A program made the position numbers and the translations under genes. Shown piece by piece: positions 48,201 to 58,724 of a stretch of 64,000 nucleotides of DNA. Each line of letters opens with the position of its first letter. Positions within the stretch are counted from its first letter, which is position 1. Origin of the DNA: Meandrina meandrites (Eukaryota > Cnidaria > Anthozoa > Scleractinia > Meandrinidae); the NCBI GenBank assembly GCA_963693305.1, contig OY855905.1, positions 40,722,395 through 40,786,394 on the forward strand, written 5' to 3'. Under the pieces are notes generated by a model. The model was not told the origin of the DNA and did not search any database. It was given only the letters and a program-made list of their open reading frames with translations.

Positions 48201-48280
48201 ATTATACCACATATATACTCGCTGTTTTCACTAAGCTTGTTTTCTCACTGTGGAAATGCTTATTTTCATTTCAATACGCA
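45233..48280. other. Intergenic, no gene recognised
   Basis: Short words such as CAGCTGTTTCGACCTGATTG (about 45473) and GGCTGACGTTTCGACAACCTGA (about 47300) resemble ends of Penelope-like elements, without an RT. ORFs of 60-107 codons show no conserved motif or splice support. Confidence 0.4.
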
Positions 48281-48954
48281 GGAGCGGATACAGGATTTTT
48301 CTTAGGAGGGGTGCACCACTAAGGAATGGCGTAACTGACTTTTTTGCAGAATACCAGTTGTATTGTGCTGTGGTCACACTAGGTCGAAACATGATTAGTC
48401 TGATCACGAATGAAACATGTTTCGCTATAAAAGTGTTCACATCAGACGGTGCGTTGCGCGAATCATGATCGAAACATGTTTATTCTGCACGATTGAAACA
48501 ACCTCAGGAGGTAGTTTTGATCATGTTCAGACGAAACACGTTAAAAATGGCGAACAAGTGGAGAGGAGGCAAGTGCCTCAAAGATCCAAAATTGGGCCTA
48601 CTATGAGACCAAATTTAAAGTTGAAATATGGGCCGATGTAGCGATACAACGGCAATTATTGGCGAAGGGTTCAAAACAGAATATTTGGGAGAATGTCGCC
48701 ACGAAACCTAACAAGAGCGGCTGCAAGCGCAATGCAAACATTCTTCTTGTACCGAAAATAGCGCAAATGCTGCCTGCTCGCTAAACGCTGGAAAGCCCTT
48801 CTCCTCCGAAGGGCTTGCCAATTGACACTAAATAATAATTTGGTAATAAAGTTGTGTTGTTAAACCAAAGAACGAATAGAAATGTTATAGTAATTTCGAG
48901 CTCCATCCCCTGGACACCCCCTCCCCCCCCCCCCCCCCCCTAGATTCGCCCCTG
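48281..48954. mobile_element. hAT-like MITE, ~674 bp
   Basis: Left end GGAGCGGATACAGGATTTTT, right end CTAGATTCGCCCCT (inverse AGGGGCGAATCTAG). ATACGCA stands directly outside both ends (48274-48280 and 48955-48961), fitting an ~8-bp hAT-type target duplication. Interior non-coding; contains a long C run near the right end. Confidence 0.65.
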
Positions 48955-49806
48955 ATACGCATAACTGGCATCCTTTTTCTGAAAGGTACTTATTTTTAAA
49001 ACCATCACAACTAAAGCAAAGTATTTCTGTCAATTGTGAGAGATCTTTCGAAATGTTCTTACTGCTACTTCCAATAACACGCGAACTCAGAGGTTCAAAA
49101 CCCATCTAATGATTTTTTCCCTACGTCAATCATAATTATGGTGACAGCCAAAGAACCTTAAAAAGAGAAACAAAAATGGATTAAAATCTACCAATCACAA
49201 CTGACAGACGTGACCTTCTGAACTGTTTCCTGAGAGGTCCGCTGAGATGATTGACGGCAGCGAAAGACGTAGCCGTTAATTGAGTAGAATTAGCGTGCTA
49301 TTGAAAGGTGCACTATCGACGCAGTTGTTATTGTTTTTGAAAGAATATCCAATCTGTTTACTAATAAAAGTATTATTCGTTTAATTTTGATAATAAATTC
49401 ACCTTATTTGATGATTTCAGTGAAAATACGCTTGGCTTTTTCATCAATTTCGTAATCTTTTAACGAAAAATCAAGAAATCAAGTAATAAGAGAGTATTAT
49501 CTGTAAAACCATTGAATAAGCGATTTATTATTGCACTACATTTTTCCAGTCATTTTTGCTCCAATATGGGGCACCACTGTACAATAATGTGTCATATTAT
49601 GTATGTTCCTAACCTCCTAACCTTATAAGGTTAAATGACGCAATAGAGGAATAATAAAAATTGGTATCTGCATGCTGTGTCACTGTGATAGTGAAGGTGA
49701 AGATGAAGTAAAAAGTACAATTTTTATTAACCTCCATTTCCCACAATAGAAGGAGATGTAACAATGGAAGGAGAGGCAGAGAAGAATTTTTGTCTTATCA
49801 GGGATG
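48955..49806. other. Intergenic, no gene recognised
   Basis: AT-rich flank after the hAT-like element. Nothing else recognised. Confidence 0.35.
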
Positions 49807-50052
49807 CTATTCAATGATGTCATTAAAGATCGCATTAGTTACCAGATCACCGCACCAGTCATCCTCGAAGACCCAGGGGAGGTTTAGTCGGGGTGAAACG
49901 AAGTAAACCGGGCAGAAATCGTAGCGGCGAAAGTTTTCAAGAAAAGTCGGTAGAGCCTCTGGGAAACGAGTCCCTCCAGACCATTTCCAAACGGCTCTAC
50001 GAATGCTGGCTCCTGATTGAGCAGAAAAAATACTTTGTATTATTCTGCCCAA
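49807..50052 (-). other. Unrecognised minus-strand ORF, 81 codons
   Basis: Contains FLENFRRYDFCPVYFVSP and LPWVFEDDWCGDLVTNA, with balanced, protein-like composition unlike the AT-rich neighbours. No family recognised. It may be the last exon or fragment of a gene or mobile element. No second exon identified. Confidence 0.25.
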
Positions 50053-50099
50053 TCGGCGAACAGTAACTTCAGAGTCACTCTGAAGCTTTTAAGGTTACA

Positions 50100-51370
50100 A
50101 CCATCTGAAAAATTGTCAGGTTTGTTTTTGTGCTAAATAATTGCGTAAGAAAATGTTTTGTAACTCAATCAAGATTACTAATAAGTAACACGTTTAGTTA
50201 GAAAAGATTAATATTGTCTAAGATGTAGTGACTTCTAAATACATTTTCACCAGTCATACACATCCCTCGCTACTTCACTAGACAAAATCACTGGTTTTCA
50301 CGGTAATTTTGATGATATTAATTTTATTTCAGGACCCCCCTGAAAACCTGAAAACCATGCTTTCAGGCTTCTTTATTCCAATTGCTCAAATTAGAAATTC
50401 ACTTCGATGATCATTTATCACTTTATATACATCCGCAGTTCATATATGAATTATTTCATATACATTTCATATCATCATCATTATTATTAATTTTTGTATT
50501 AATTTATGAATTTGCCGATTAAGAAAAAAATTAAGCACACGTGTTACAACTGAGTTGAGACACGCTGGTTCACTTTCAGTTCGCATTTCATTGGCTTCTA
50601 AACTCATCCACCTGACTCAGACAGAGAATAGGGAGCTCTGGTTGGCTTATAAAATCATGAATAATTATTGTGCATAGCAATATATATTATAGGATTTGTA
50701 CTTTTCTTTTTTTTTATCTTTAGGTGAAACGTAGTTCAGAGTGTTTGATACAGAAAATCGTGTGAATTTCAAGAGATGGATAGCAGCCAGAAAACGCATG
50801 CAGGTATGACCTCGGTCTTACATACCCAATCCATGCTACAAGGGGCTAGGGGGGAGAGTACTCGGAGCTTTAACACAAATGAAAACATAACTTTGTCAAC
50901 GTACAGTTCTGCGCGTGTTATTTAAGATTCGGTTTATTTGCCTAAGATGACAATATGTAAAAGGGAAATAAAAAGTGTTGTGTTCGGGTTCGTTGGACCC
51001 ACAACAACACTTAACAAAATTCCTCAAAAGGAAGAATTGAAGCCGCACATTAGGTTCATAACCCTAGAACAACTGAGACATTTTCCTAAATGGTGAAACA
51101 TCGCCTGTTCAGCGATAATACTATCTCTTGTGTATAATGATCTCAAGCTATTAATTGGTAGGCTGGTTTGTTTAGTTATCTCGCCATCCGAGAAAAAGAA
51201 AAAACTATTAACCAATACTTACACAACGAGTTTAATATGTCGTTCATTTTCTTAAAAAAGAAAAATAATTATTAACAATTATTCCATGAGCAAGACTAGA
51301 AAATTAATTGTTGAAACGGAACTGAGACCAAAACTGATCAAGTTCACTGAAGTAAAGGACAAAAAAACTG
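50100..51370 (+). repeat. Segmental duplication, copy 1 (gene D start region)
   Basis: Collinear with 56250-57520: CAATCAAGATTACTAATAAG..., ATTATTATTAAT stretch, CACACGTGTTACAACTGAGT, GGGAGCTCTGGTT, leader, start exon and the first ~570 bp of intron 1, ending GGAACTGAGACCAAAACTGA. Confidence 0.85.
50724..50775 (+). promoter_or_regulatory. Leader of gene D start exon
   Basis: After tttttatctttag. 52 nt containing GTGAAACGTAGTTCAGAGTG and GATACAGAAAATCGTG; nearly identical to the gene E leader (56910-56967). Supports the ATG at 50776. Confidence 0.5.
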
Positions 51371-54300
51371 TCAATAGCTACACGGGTGAAGAAAAAGATC
51401 TAGAGATCGATCCTCCCAGGTAATTGACTGTCGGTGGTACTTGACTATACCATTACAAAAAAGCTGATTGAGCTGGCTTGAAGGCTTCGCCCTTCTGAGA
51501 TTGACAACCCGGGATTGACAAGCGTTCTCCGAATATAAGGAAACAAGCTTCACTGAATACGCTAAGCCTATAATTTTATGGTGATAATCTGTTCACTTTC
51601 AGTCGTAAATAAATAAAAAAAGTAAGTAAGTAAGTAAGTACAAGGTTCTTAACTGTATACTATATACCAATACCAAATTATGTAAAATAGGATATATTAA
51701 AGACGATATATGTTCCTTTTGTAAGTCTGAATCGGAAACCCTTATACACCTTCGTTTCGACTTTTCTGGAAAGATTTCGAATTTTATTACTATTCTTTAA
51801 CAAAAGAATTTGTTCATCTCACCTTGCAAGATGTAATAATAGCTATTATTGCCTCAGAATGCCCCTTAGTGTTTAATTAGTAAGGTAAGTAAGTTTAATT
51901 AGTAAGTAAATCATGTCTATTTTTTTTTTGGGGGGGGGGGGGGGGGCAGTGTTGATTTGTTGTAGGTATTTTCTGTTTTTCCGTTAGGAGTTGTTGTCTA
52001 TTGTAACTAGTGTCCACTTTTAAATGATTATAAATTGCTCTAAGCTTTGTAAGTTAACTGTTGCATTGTAAGTAATATCTTGTAATGCCGTAATAATGAA
52101 TTAAAAGAAGTAAGTAAGCAAGTAAGTAAGTAAGTTAGTAAAAATAAGTTTGTATAGCGCTAATATTATAAACATATTTAAAAACGCTTTACATCAAATA
52201 GAAACTACCAAGAACTAACAGCCTAATTAGTGAAAATGAATAGTTAGAAAGAGATATTATTATTATTTTTTTTTTTTTGCAGTGGAACTTCAACATTACA
52301 ATCAGCAAATAGGTTACCCACCTCAATATGGTTACCCGCCAGGCTATGCGCCACAGCGCCACCAGCCTGAAAGGACCACCGTTGTCAATGTACCCATGCT
52401 TGTAAGTTCCCTTACAAATACAAATAATTAACTTTTTATACACTCATCACGGGTAACTGCTAAATGATACTCAAGTCCAATAAAGGACTGACTGAACGAA
52501 TGTCGCAAGTCTGTCTGTTGCTACAACTGTTAAATTCTCTCAAGTAGATCAGAGAACTAAGGCTAACTGTACGGCTGGGATGGAAAAGTTTAGGCCGTTC
52601 CTGACGAATTATCATCATACCATTTCTAGTTCTTTGAATTCTTTACCATTCACCAGGATTGCAAATCCGCAATTTTATTGTGCGTTGGCCTACTGAGGGC
52701 CTTAGGACCAAAAGAACAAGGACAAAGAGAGAAATCACTTAAAACGATTCATTTTTAGCAGTTTACCTTTCCGCAAAAGAATCAATGCATCAGTTACTAC
52801 TTACTTCTTATTTTGTGGAAAACTAAATCATGGGTGGAGAAAGCAATATGAAACTAAGGTAATCTAGATAATACTGTGTAGCGCAATAACTGTAATGCAT
52901 TCAGTAGCTTGTGTCAAAATGTGCGCTATTGAATGTTAGAAAAAACCAGACGTTTCTTCCTCGGTGGAAAATGCCTTGTTTTGAAAATAGGCATTTTCCA
53001 CTGAGGAAGAGGATGAACCCTCGAAACGTCTGGTTATTTTTTCCTAACATTCAATAGCGCACATTTTGACACAAACTACTGAATGAAACTAAGGTAGTTT
53101 GATAGAAATATATTTTTTACCTTTTCTCAATCAAATCGAGTCATTTCTCTGGTCAGAACAAGTAGGGATAATTAAAAGACTGTATGGGAATTAAACGGAA
53201 AAGTTCTAGCTATAGGAAGTGGAAAAAATAAACTGCATAGGTAAGAACTCTGTTGCATGGCAGTGTACAGTGCAAATACAAAACCGTGAACACTTTAATT
53301 TATTCAGTACTTTGAAAGGAAGTAGAGGAAATAGTTGACAAACTATTTGCAAAAAATTAACCTTTTGGCTCCATTACTCTCCATTTGTTCATATTTACTG
53401 CAGTCATTCGATGGTTTTCTGCAATAATTTACACATCCAAGATAAATTAAAGTGTTTACGGTTTTCTGATTCACATTACAATGCGTTGTTATTTTACTTA
53501 TTAGTAGTAACTTTCTTCCCTGTTACCCTGTCCTAGGCGACCCAAGCCACCATCGTGCCGGCAAATCCTCGTCCTAACAATTACTTTGGCTTATCAACAG
53601 CCACTTTCATGCTCTGTTGTTTCCCTCTCGGATTGGCGGCGATGGTGTTCTCTTGTATGGTAAGAGAAATCTATGGACCTTGAACATGACCTGAATAATG
53701 GTTGCGGAGCCGTGAGATTCTACTGTGTGTAAGCAAGGACAAGTGTAACTAAACAGAAGCACCGTATCTAATGGAGGATTTAATCAGCTATAAAATTATA
53801 AATCAACGAAAAAGAGCAAGCCTGATTTAACAGTCGAAGGAACCTTATTTTCATTGCCAATATTTCGAACGGCACTGCCTTTCTTCTTCAGGCTCTTACA
53901 AATAATGACTCTTGGTAAACTCGAACGTTGCAATTTAAAAGAAATGATATCGCGCAATACGATTCCTATAATACAATAATACAATGAAATGGAAAAGTTA
54001 ACATTGAATATAAGAAAACAAAAAACGTTAAGTGCGAAATTTGAAATAAAATATAACAATATGTAACACGATAATAACAATATAAAATACAAACATGCAT
54101 ACATTATAAACGGAAAGCCATATCATCACATTTCATCTTTCTTATTCATGCCTAGAGGTCCACGACTGTGGCCTCTTTCAAGGAGGCTTCTCTTGCTTTT
54201 TGTACACTGTCACGATTGGAGTGAATGCGTTCGAGTGGAATGAGCTAGTGTAATGTCTTTAGCGAAATGATCGTTAGCAAGGAAATGTTCTAAGACTGTA

Positions 54301-55006
54301 GTGGGCTTGCAGATCAGTGTTGGCTGGCATGTCAACTGGTCTGCAGTGTTAGTTAAAACGGTCTTTCAGGCGTCGTTTGGTTTCCCCAATGTATTGCTTT
54401 TGGCAACAATTGCATTCATGAAGATGACGTGTCCGAGTTGCAGTCGGTGTGATAAGTGATAAGTCTACTTTCACCCATAGAGTGAATTGTAGCTAATTGT
54501 GTAGATAGTTTGTCCGTCAGATATGTAGATACATGTTAAACAGTTTACATGTACTCCATACTAATGAAGTAGTTCACTACATATCTCAACAAACGTGGTT
54601 ATTTCAACGTTTAATTTTCTGTTTGACTGACTGAGTGACGTACGGACGGATTGATTGATTGATTGATTGATCGATCGATCTTCTGGTACGTGCCTTTCGT
54701 CTTTTTGGGTAATTTCAGATACGTGTACTTTCTGACATCGTTTGCGGTGGAATGTCTTTTTATTTAATCCTCATCTTTGAAGGCGTTTGTTGTTCTTTTC
54801 TCAAAACAAATTTTGCTCATGGAAAAGTAACAGTGGCACTACGTTTTTTTTCTCTGTACCAGGTGGACAGCTCATATGATGCAGGAGATTACCCTGGCGT
54901 CCTGAGAAACTCAAACATCGCCAAGTGGCTGAACGTAGCTGCTATCGTGTGTGGCATCATAGTCATCATTGCCGTTTCTGTGTTTTTTGCTCTACTATCG
55001 TTTTAG
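50776..55006 (+). CDS. Dispanin/CD225 gene D, complete (4 exons, 137 aa)
   Basis: Exons 50776-50803, 52283-52401, 53537-53659 and 54863-55006, GT-AG and in phase. MDSSQKTHA is followed by a much shortened Pro-rich exon of 40 codons ([16 protein letters not shown]) with no PGYPAQ array, ending TTVVNVPML. The membrane part has NYFGLSTATFMLCCFPLGLAAMVFSCM, closest to the canonical CCxPxG word. The loop is DAGDYPGVLRNSNIAKWLN, and the C-terminal helix is longer than in the sisters, ending VSVFFALLSF (47 codons in exon 4 against 42-43). Introns carry a LINE fragment, a hairpin and a Penelope-like fragment. AATAAA at 55074. A short-tailed form may differ in partners or trafficking (inference). Confidence 0.9.
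51640..52137 (+). pseudogene. LINE 3' fragment in gene D intron 1
   Basis: Reads TNTKLCKIGYIKDDICSFCK then SESETLIHL, the C-terminal CxxC...H zinc-knuckle region of LINE ORF2. A 3' UTR follows with a G run (about 51932) and an end in (TAAG)n (about 52110-52137). Degenerate after the motif. Confidence 0.65.
52402..52896 (+). other. Gene D intron 2, 5' part
   Basis: Begins GTAAGT. CCAATAAAG at about 52479 is shared in position with genes B and C. No other feature. Confidence 0.45.
52897..53086. repeat. Near-perfect hairpin, ~190 bp
   Basis: Arms CATTCAGTAGCTTGTGTCAA / TTGACACAAACTACTGAATG through CCAGACGTTTC / GAAACGTCTGG and GGAAAATGCC / GGCATTTTCC around a short loop. Foldback MITE in gene D intron 2. 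Confidence 0.85.
53770..54490 (-). pseudogene. Penelope-like element 3' part with GIY-YIG domain remnant
   Basis: On the minus strand 54420-54361 encodes HECNCCQKQYIGETKRRLKD, the start of the GIY-YIG-type endonuclease typical of Penelope-like elements. A stop codon follows three codons later, and further GIY-YIG-like text is frame-broken. The tail towards 53770 (AATATTTCGAACGGCACTGC, CTTCTTCAGG on plus) recurs at 25045-25228. Inactive; lies in gene D intron 3. Confidence 0.65.
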
Positions 55007-55073
55007 CTTAGGAGTAATAACAAAAAGTAATGTCCAATTTACAAATAGAATTGGACAGAAAAATGCTGTAACC

Positions 55074-55079
55074 AATAAA
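55074..55079 (+). terminator. Polyadenylation signal, gene D
   Basis: AATAAA 68 bp after the TAG of exon 4. Confidence 0.6.
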
Positions 55080-55338
55080 TCATAACTATAACAAATTGAA
55101 TGAAAAGTATCAAGTTTTACATTCAGTGAATAAAAGTGCCCCATTGAAGTTTCCAGCATCCTTGGATAAAAAACTATTTACGTACATCTGTTCAATAGCC
55201 AAGTCAGGAATGATACGCCATTTGTTCATGCTCAAATAGATCCCGCTGATCAGTAACCAATCGATCGAATCCAAGCAGTTTTGTTATGATTAACAGGGTT
55301 ATCAGATGTTTATCAAGCTCGTAGTAAATTTTTTGCAG

Positions 55339-55526
55339 GGGCAGATCTAGGGGGAGCGTGCACGGGGTTGGCACTCTCCGCCCCCCCCCCCCCCCCCCCC
55401 CCCTCCTGAGATGACCGGGCGGCTTAATTTCTAATACAACTGGCGTTCTGCAAAAAATAAAAAATAAAAATAAAAAAAACTATATACACCCCCTCCTAAG
55501 AAAAATCCTGGATCCGCCCCTGTTTT
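55339..55526. mobile_element. Short hAT-like inverted element
   Basis: Ends CAGGGGCAGATCTAGG and CCTGGATCCGCCCCTG are inverted, and CAGGG termini suit hAT MITEs. Contains a C run and AAAAATCCTG. Related to 48281-48954. Confidence 0.6.
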
Positions 55527-56249
55527 CGACGATAATTTTTCACTATGACAGTGAAACGTCAGCTTTGGACTTACTCATCAGATACAAGAAGATCTTTTGA
55601 TCTTTTGATCTTACACCGCGCTTTTAAAATGTAACGCTTTCACTCGCTAAATCGTTACTCGTTTTCTAAGCACTACAGTCGCAACAGGGCGCACATTCCA
55701 AAGCAGCCCTTGAATCGACACTTGATCAACGCGAACACACTCGTAGCCGTTGTAAATTACGTAATGGTCTAAAAGCGGTTAATGACATGAAAAATATTTC
55801 CTGCTTATTTCAAAGGCCTTTCAAAATTCGGTAGAATGGCGTTTTTCTTTTTGAATTATCATTTTTCGTTTCAGAGATACTGACATCTTTCTATTATGCA
55901 AATTTGTTCAGTATTGACGTCATAAGGTTTGCAACTAAGGCCAGGTTTAAACGCCACATTTTACATGCGCCGAATCAAATTGCCGAATTAAGTGCATGTA
56001 AAATGCGACGTTTAAAACAAAATAATTCGGAGATTCGAATTAAATGCGAGGTCAGTCGAATATTCGACTGTTTAAGTTTCATTGCCGTTCTTTGAGGAAC
56101 AACAACGTGAAATGGAAATGCTCTAGAAAGACTTAGGCAAATGCTGACACAAAAAGAATTAAAAAAACGTTGAACTGCACTAGTTGCGGATGATATAACC
56201 TTCCTGTCAATTTTTCAAACTCTGTAAAAGCTTGTAAAAAAATGTTTAC
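55527..56249. other. Intergenic, no gene recognised
   Basis: A direct/inverted ACATTTTACATGCGCCGAAT / GTGCATGTAAAATGCGACGT pair at about 55956-56012. Nothing coding recognised. Confidence 0.4.
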
Positions 56250-56597
56250 AACCATCTGGAAAAATTCTCTGGTTTGGAAGTCATTTGGTTTTTTTTTTCT
56301 TTTTTTTTTTGCAATCAATCAATTGGTAGCATGCAACAGCTCGTCAAAACTTTTGGTTTCTGCTGGTCAGCTGACACTATTGTATTTGTGCTACATAATC
56401 AAAAGAAATTTTTTGTTACTCAATCAAGGTTACTAATAAGTAACATGTTTAGTTAGAAAAGATTAATATTGTTAACGATGTAGTGATTTCTAAATACACC
56501 TTCACATCATACGCATCCTTTGCTACTTCACTACACAATCTCACTGATTTTCACAATAATTAATTAATTTAATTAATTACTTCGTCTTTTTACCTAC

Positions 56598-56686
<89 letters not shown>

Positions 56687-56690
56687 ATTT
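56598..56690. repeat. (ATT)n/(ATC)n microsatellite
   Basis: About 20 ATT units followed by ATC/ATT alternation. Confidence 0.9.
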
Positions 56691-56967
56691 TCGTATTAAT
56701 TTATGAATATGTCGATTAAGAAACATTAAGCACACGTGTTACAACTGAGTTGAGATACGCTGGTTCACTTTCAGTTGGTGTTTCATCTCCTGACTCAGAG
56801 AATAGGGAGCTCTGGTTAGCATATGAAAAACATGAATAATTATCGCGTTTAAAAATGTATATATCATAGGATTTGTATTTTTCTTTTTTCTTTTTTTTTT
56901 CATCGTTAGGTGAAACGTAGTTCAGAGTGTCCGATACAGAAAATCGTGTGAATTTTCGATTCAAGAG

Positions 56968-56995
56968 ATGGATAGCAGCCAGAAAACGTCTGCAG
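56968..56995 (+). pseudogene. Dispanin gene E, orphan start exon
   Basis: MDSSQKTSA plus split codon, donor GTATAA in place of GTATGA, preceded by the leader at 56910-56967 and a long pyrimidine tract. No Pro-rich exon, CD225 exon or TM exon was found from here to 64000. It is either the start of a gene continuing beyond the window with an intron over 7 kb, or a promoter/start duplication without a gene. Confidence 0.6.
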
Positions 56996-57520
56996 GTATA
57001 ATCTCGGTCTTTCATACCCAATCCATGTTACAAGGGACTAGAGAGGATGATTAGAAGAAACGCGCGCTCGGAGCTTTACTACAAATGAAAGCAACACTTT
57101 GTCAACGTACAGCCAAGTGCGTGTTATTTAAGATTCGGTTTATTTACCCAAGATGAAAATATGTAAAAGTGAAATGAAAACAAAATTCCTCAAAAGGAAG
57201 AATTGAAGCCGCACATTAGGTACATAACGCTAGAACAACTGAGACAACCTCATAAATGGTGAAACATCGCCTGTTTAGCAATAAGTGTATAATGATCTTG
57301 AACTCTTGATAAGCTGGTTTGTTTAGTTATCTCGTCATCCAAGGAAAAGAAGAAACAATTAACTAATACTATATACAAAGTGTTAATATATCGTTCATTT
57401 TCTTAAAAAGGAAAAATAATTTTCAATTATTCCATGAGCAAGATTAGAAAATTGATTGTGTTGAAACGGAACTGAGACCAGAACTGATCATGTTCACTGA
57501 AGTAAAGGAGAAAAAAAAGA

Positions 57521-58715
57521 TAAAATAAGAGAGCTTTTTATGGATTGGAGGGACAGGTGTCCCTCCAGTCTATACAAACCTCTCTAATTTTAGCGAATTT
57601 GAAAAGTGTACCATGCCTTTGCGTTTTAACCAATAACTCTCACATTTGGTCAAATTACTTATGTTTGGATGCTCTTTCAGATGGCGGGGTCAATTATTTT
57701 AAATATTTGTACCCATTGCCCTGCTCGTTTAGAACATGGCCAATTCCCCGAAAGGCACGTGACCAGACCAAACGAGGGTCTCTCTTCTCTCGCTCTTGGG
57801 GGCGGGGAGAGAGAGACCCTGGGAACGAGGTTGACAATTTTAGGCCATAAAACAATTTACGGTTTAAATCTCTCTTCCCTCACTTTTCCCCAAATCGCTT
57901 GCTCTGGAGTGCAACCACGCCATCTATGATACCCATGGCACGCGAACGGCAAAATTTCACTTAAAACTTTTTATCCCTAATTTAAGCTCTTTTTTACTTT
58001 TCCACTGTCATAAGTGTACTGTAACATGTACTTTTACTTTACAAAATAGCTGGGATTCTCGCATTTAAAGTATTTTAGGGTATCTTTTTGACGTATAGGG
58101 CGTACTAGCGCGTGCGCGACAAAATTTCTTTCTACAGCATTTTTCATTTTGCCTTAAATATAATATAAATTTTGGGAATAAAAGTACTCTGAAAAACTGT
58201 AAGAGAGATAACACTCCCGTACTAGGACCACTTCGATGTTAAAGAAGCATAACCTTATTAACAGAAAAGCATCCGTTGGTTTGTCAAAATAAAATTACAT
58301 ACTGTGCTATATTAACCTAGGAAGGGCGTTAAATAGATATGAGGCGTTTATTAGAGAGGGGCGCTTATTTCACTTTAACGTCAACAAAACAAGTAAGACG
58401 CGTAGTATAGTAAGATAAAAATAGAGTTTGTGATTAGGAGACTAATCCAATCTGCACATATGTCGTTCATAATTTGATATCGATGTCTTCATCGTCATCG
58501 GAGACGATTTTTGGAAGGGGGACGGGGGTGGCGTCTATTAGACACGGGACGCTTATTAGAGGGAGGCGTCTAATACAAACTTTGTACCTCAAGGGGGGCG
58601 CTTATTAGATACGAGGCGTTTATTTGAGAGTGGGCGTTTATTAGATCATTTACGGTATACAATTCGTTTATTTTTTAAAATAAGCGCAAATCGAATTACT
58701 TGCATTGTTTCTCAT
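57521..58715. other. Intergenic, with GGCGTTTATTAG repeats
   Basis: 58320-58650 has about seven variants of GAGGCGTTTATTAGAGAG / GGGCGCTTATTAGA. The rest has no recognised gene; the 101- and 86-codon ORFs at 57545-57929 overlap in different frames and look random. Confidence 0.5.
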
Positions 58716-58724
58716 TCACTTACG

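Larger units (their letters stand above)
56250..57520 (+). repeat. Segmental duplication, copy 2 (gene E start region)
   Basis: Counterpart of 50100-51370. The ATT/ATC microsatellite (56598-56690) is expanded relative to copy 1. Homology ends near 57520, before any exon 2. Confidence 0.85.
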
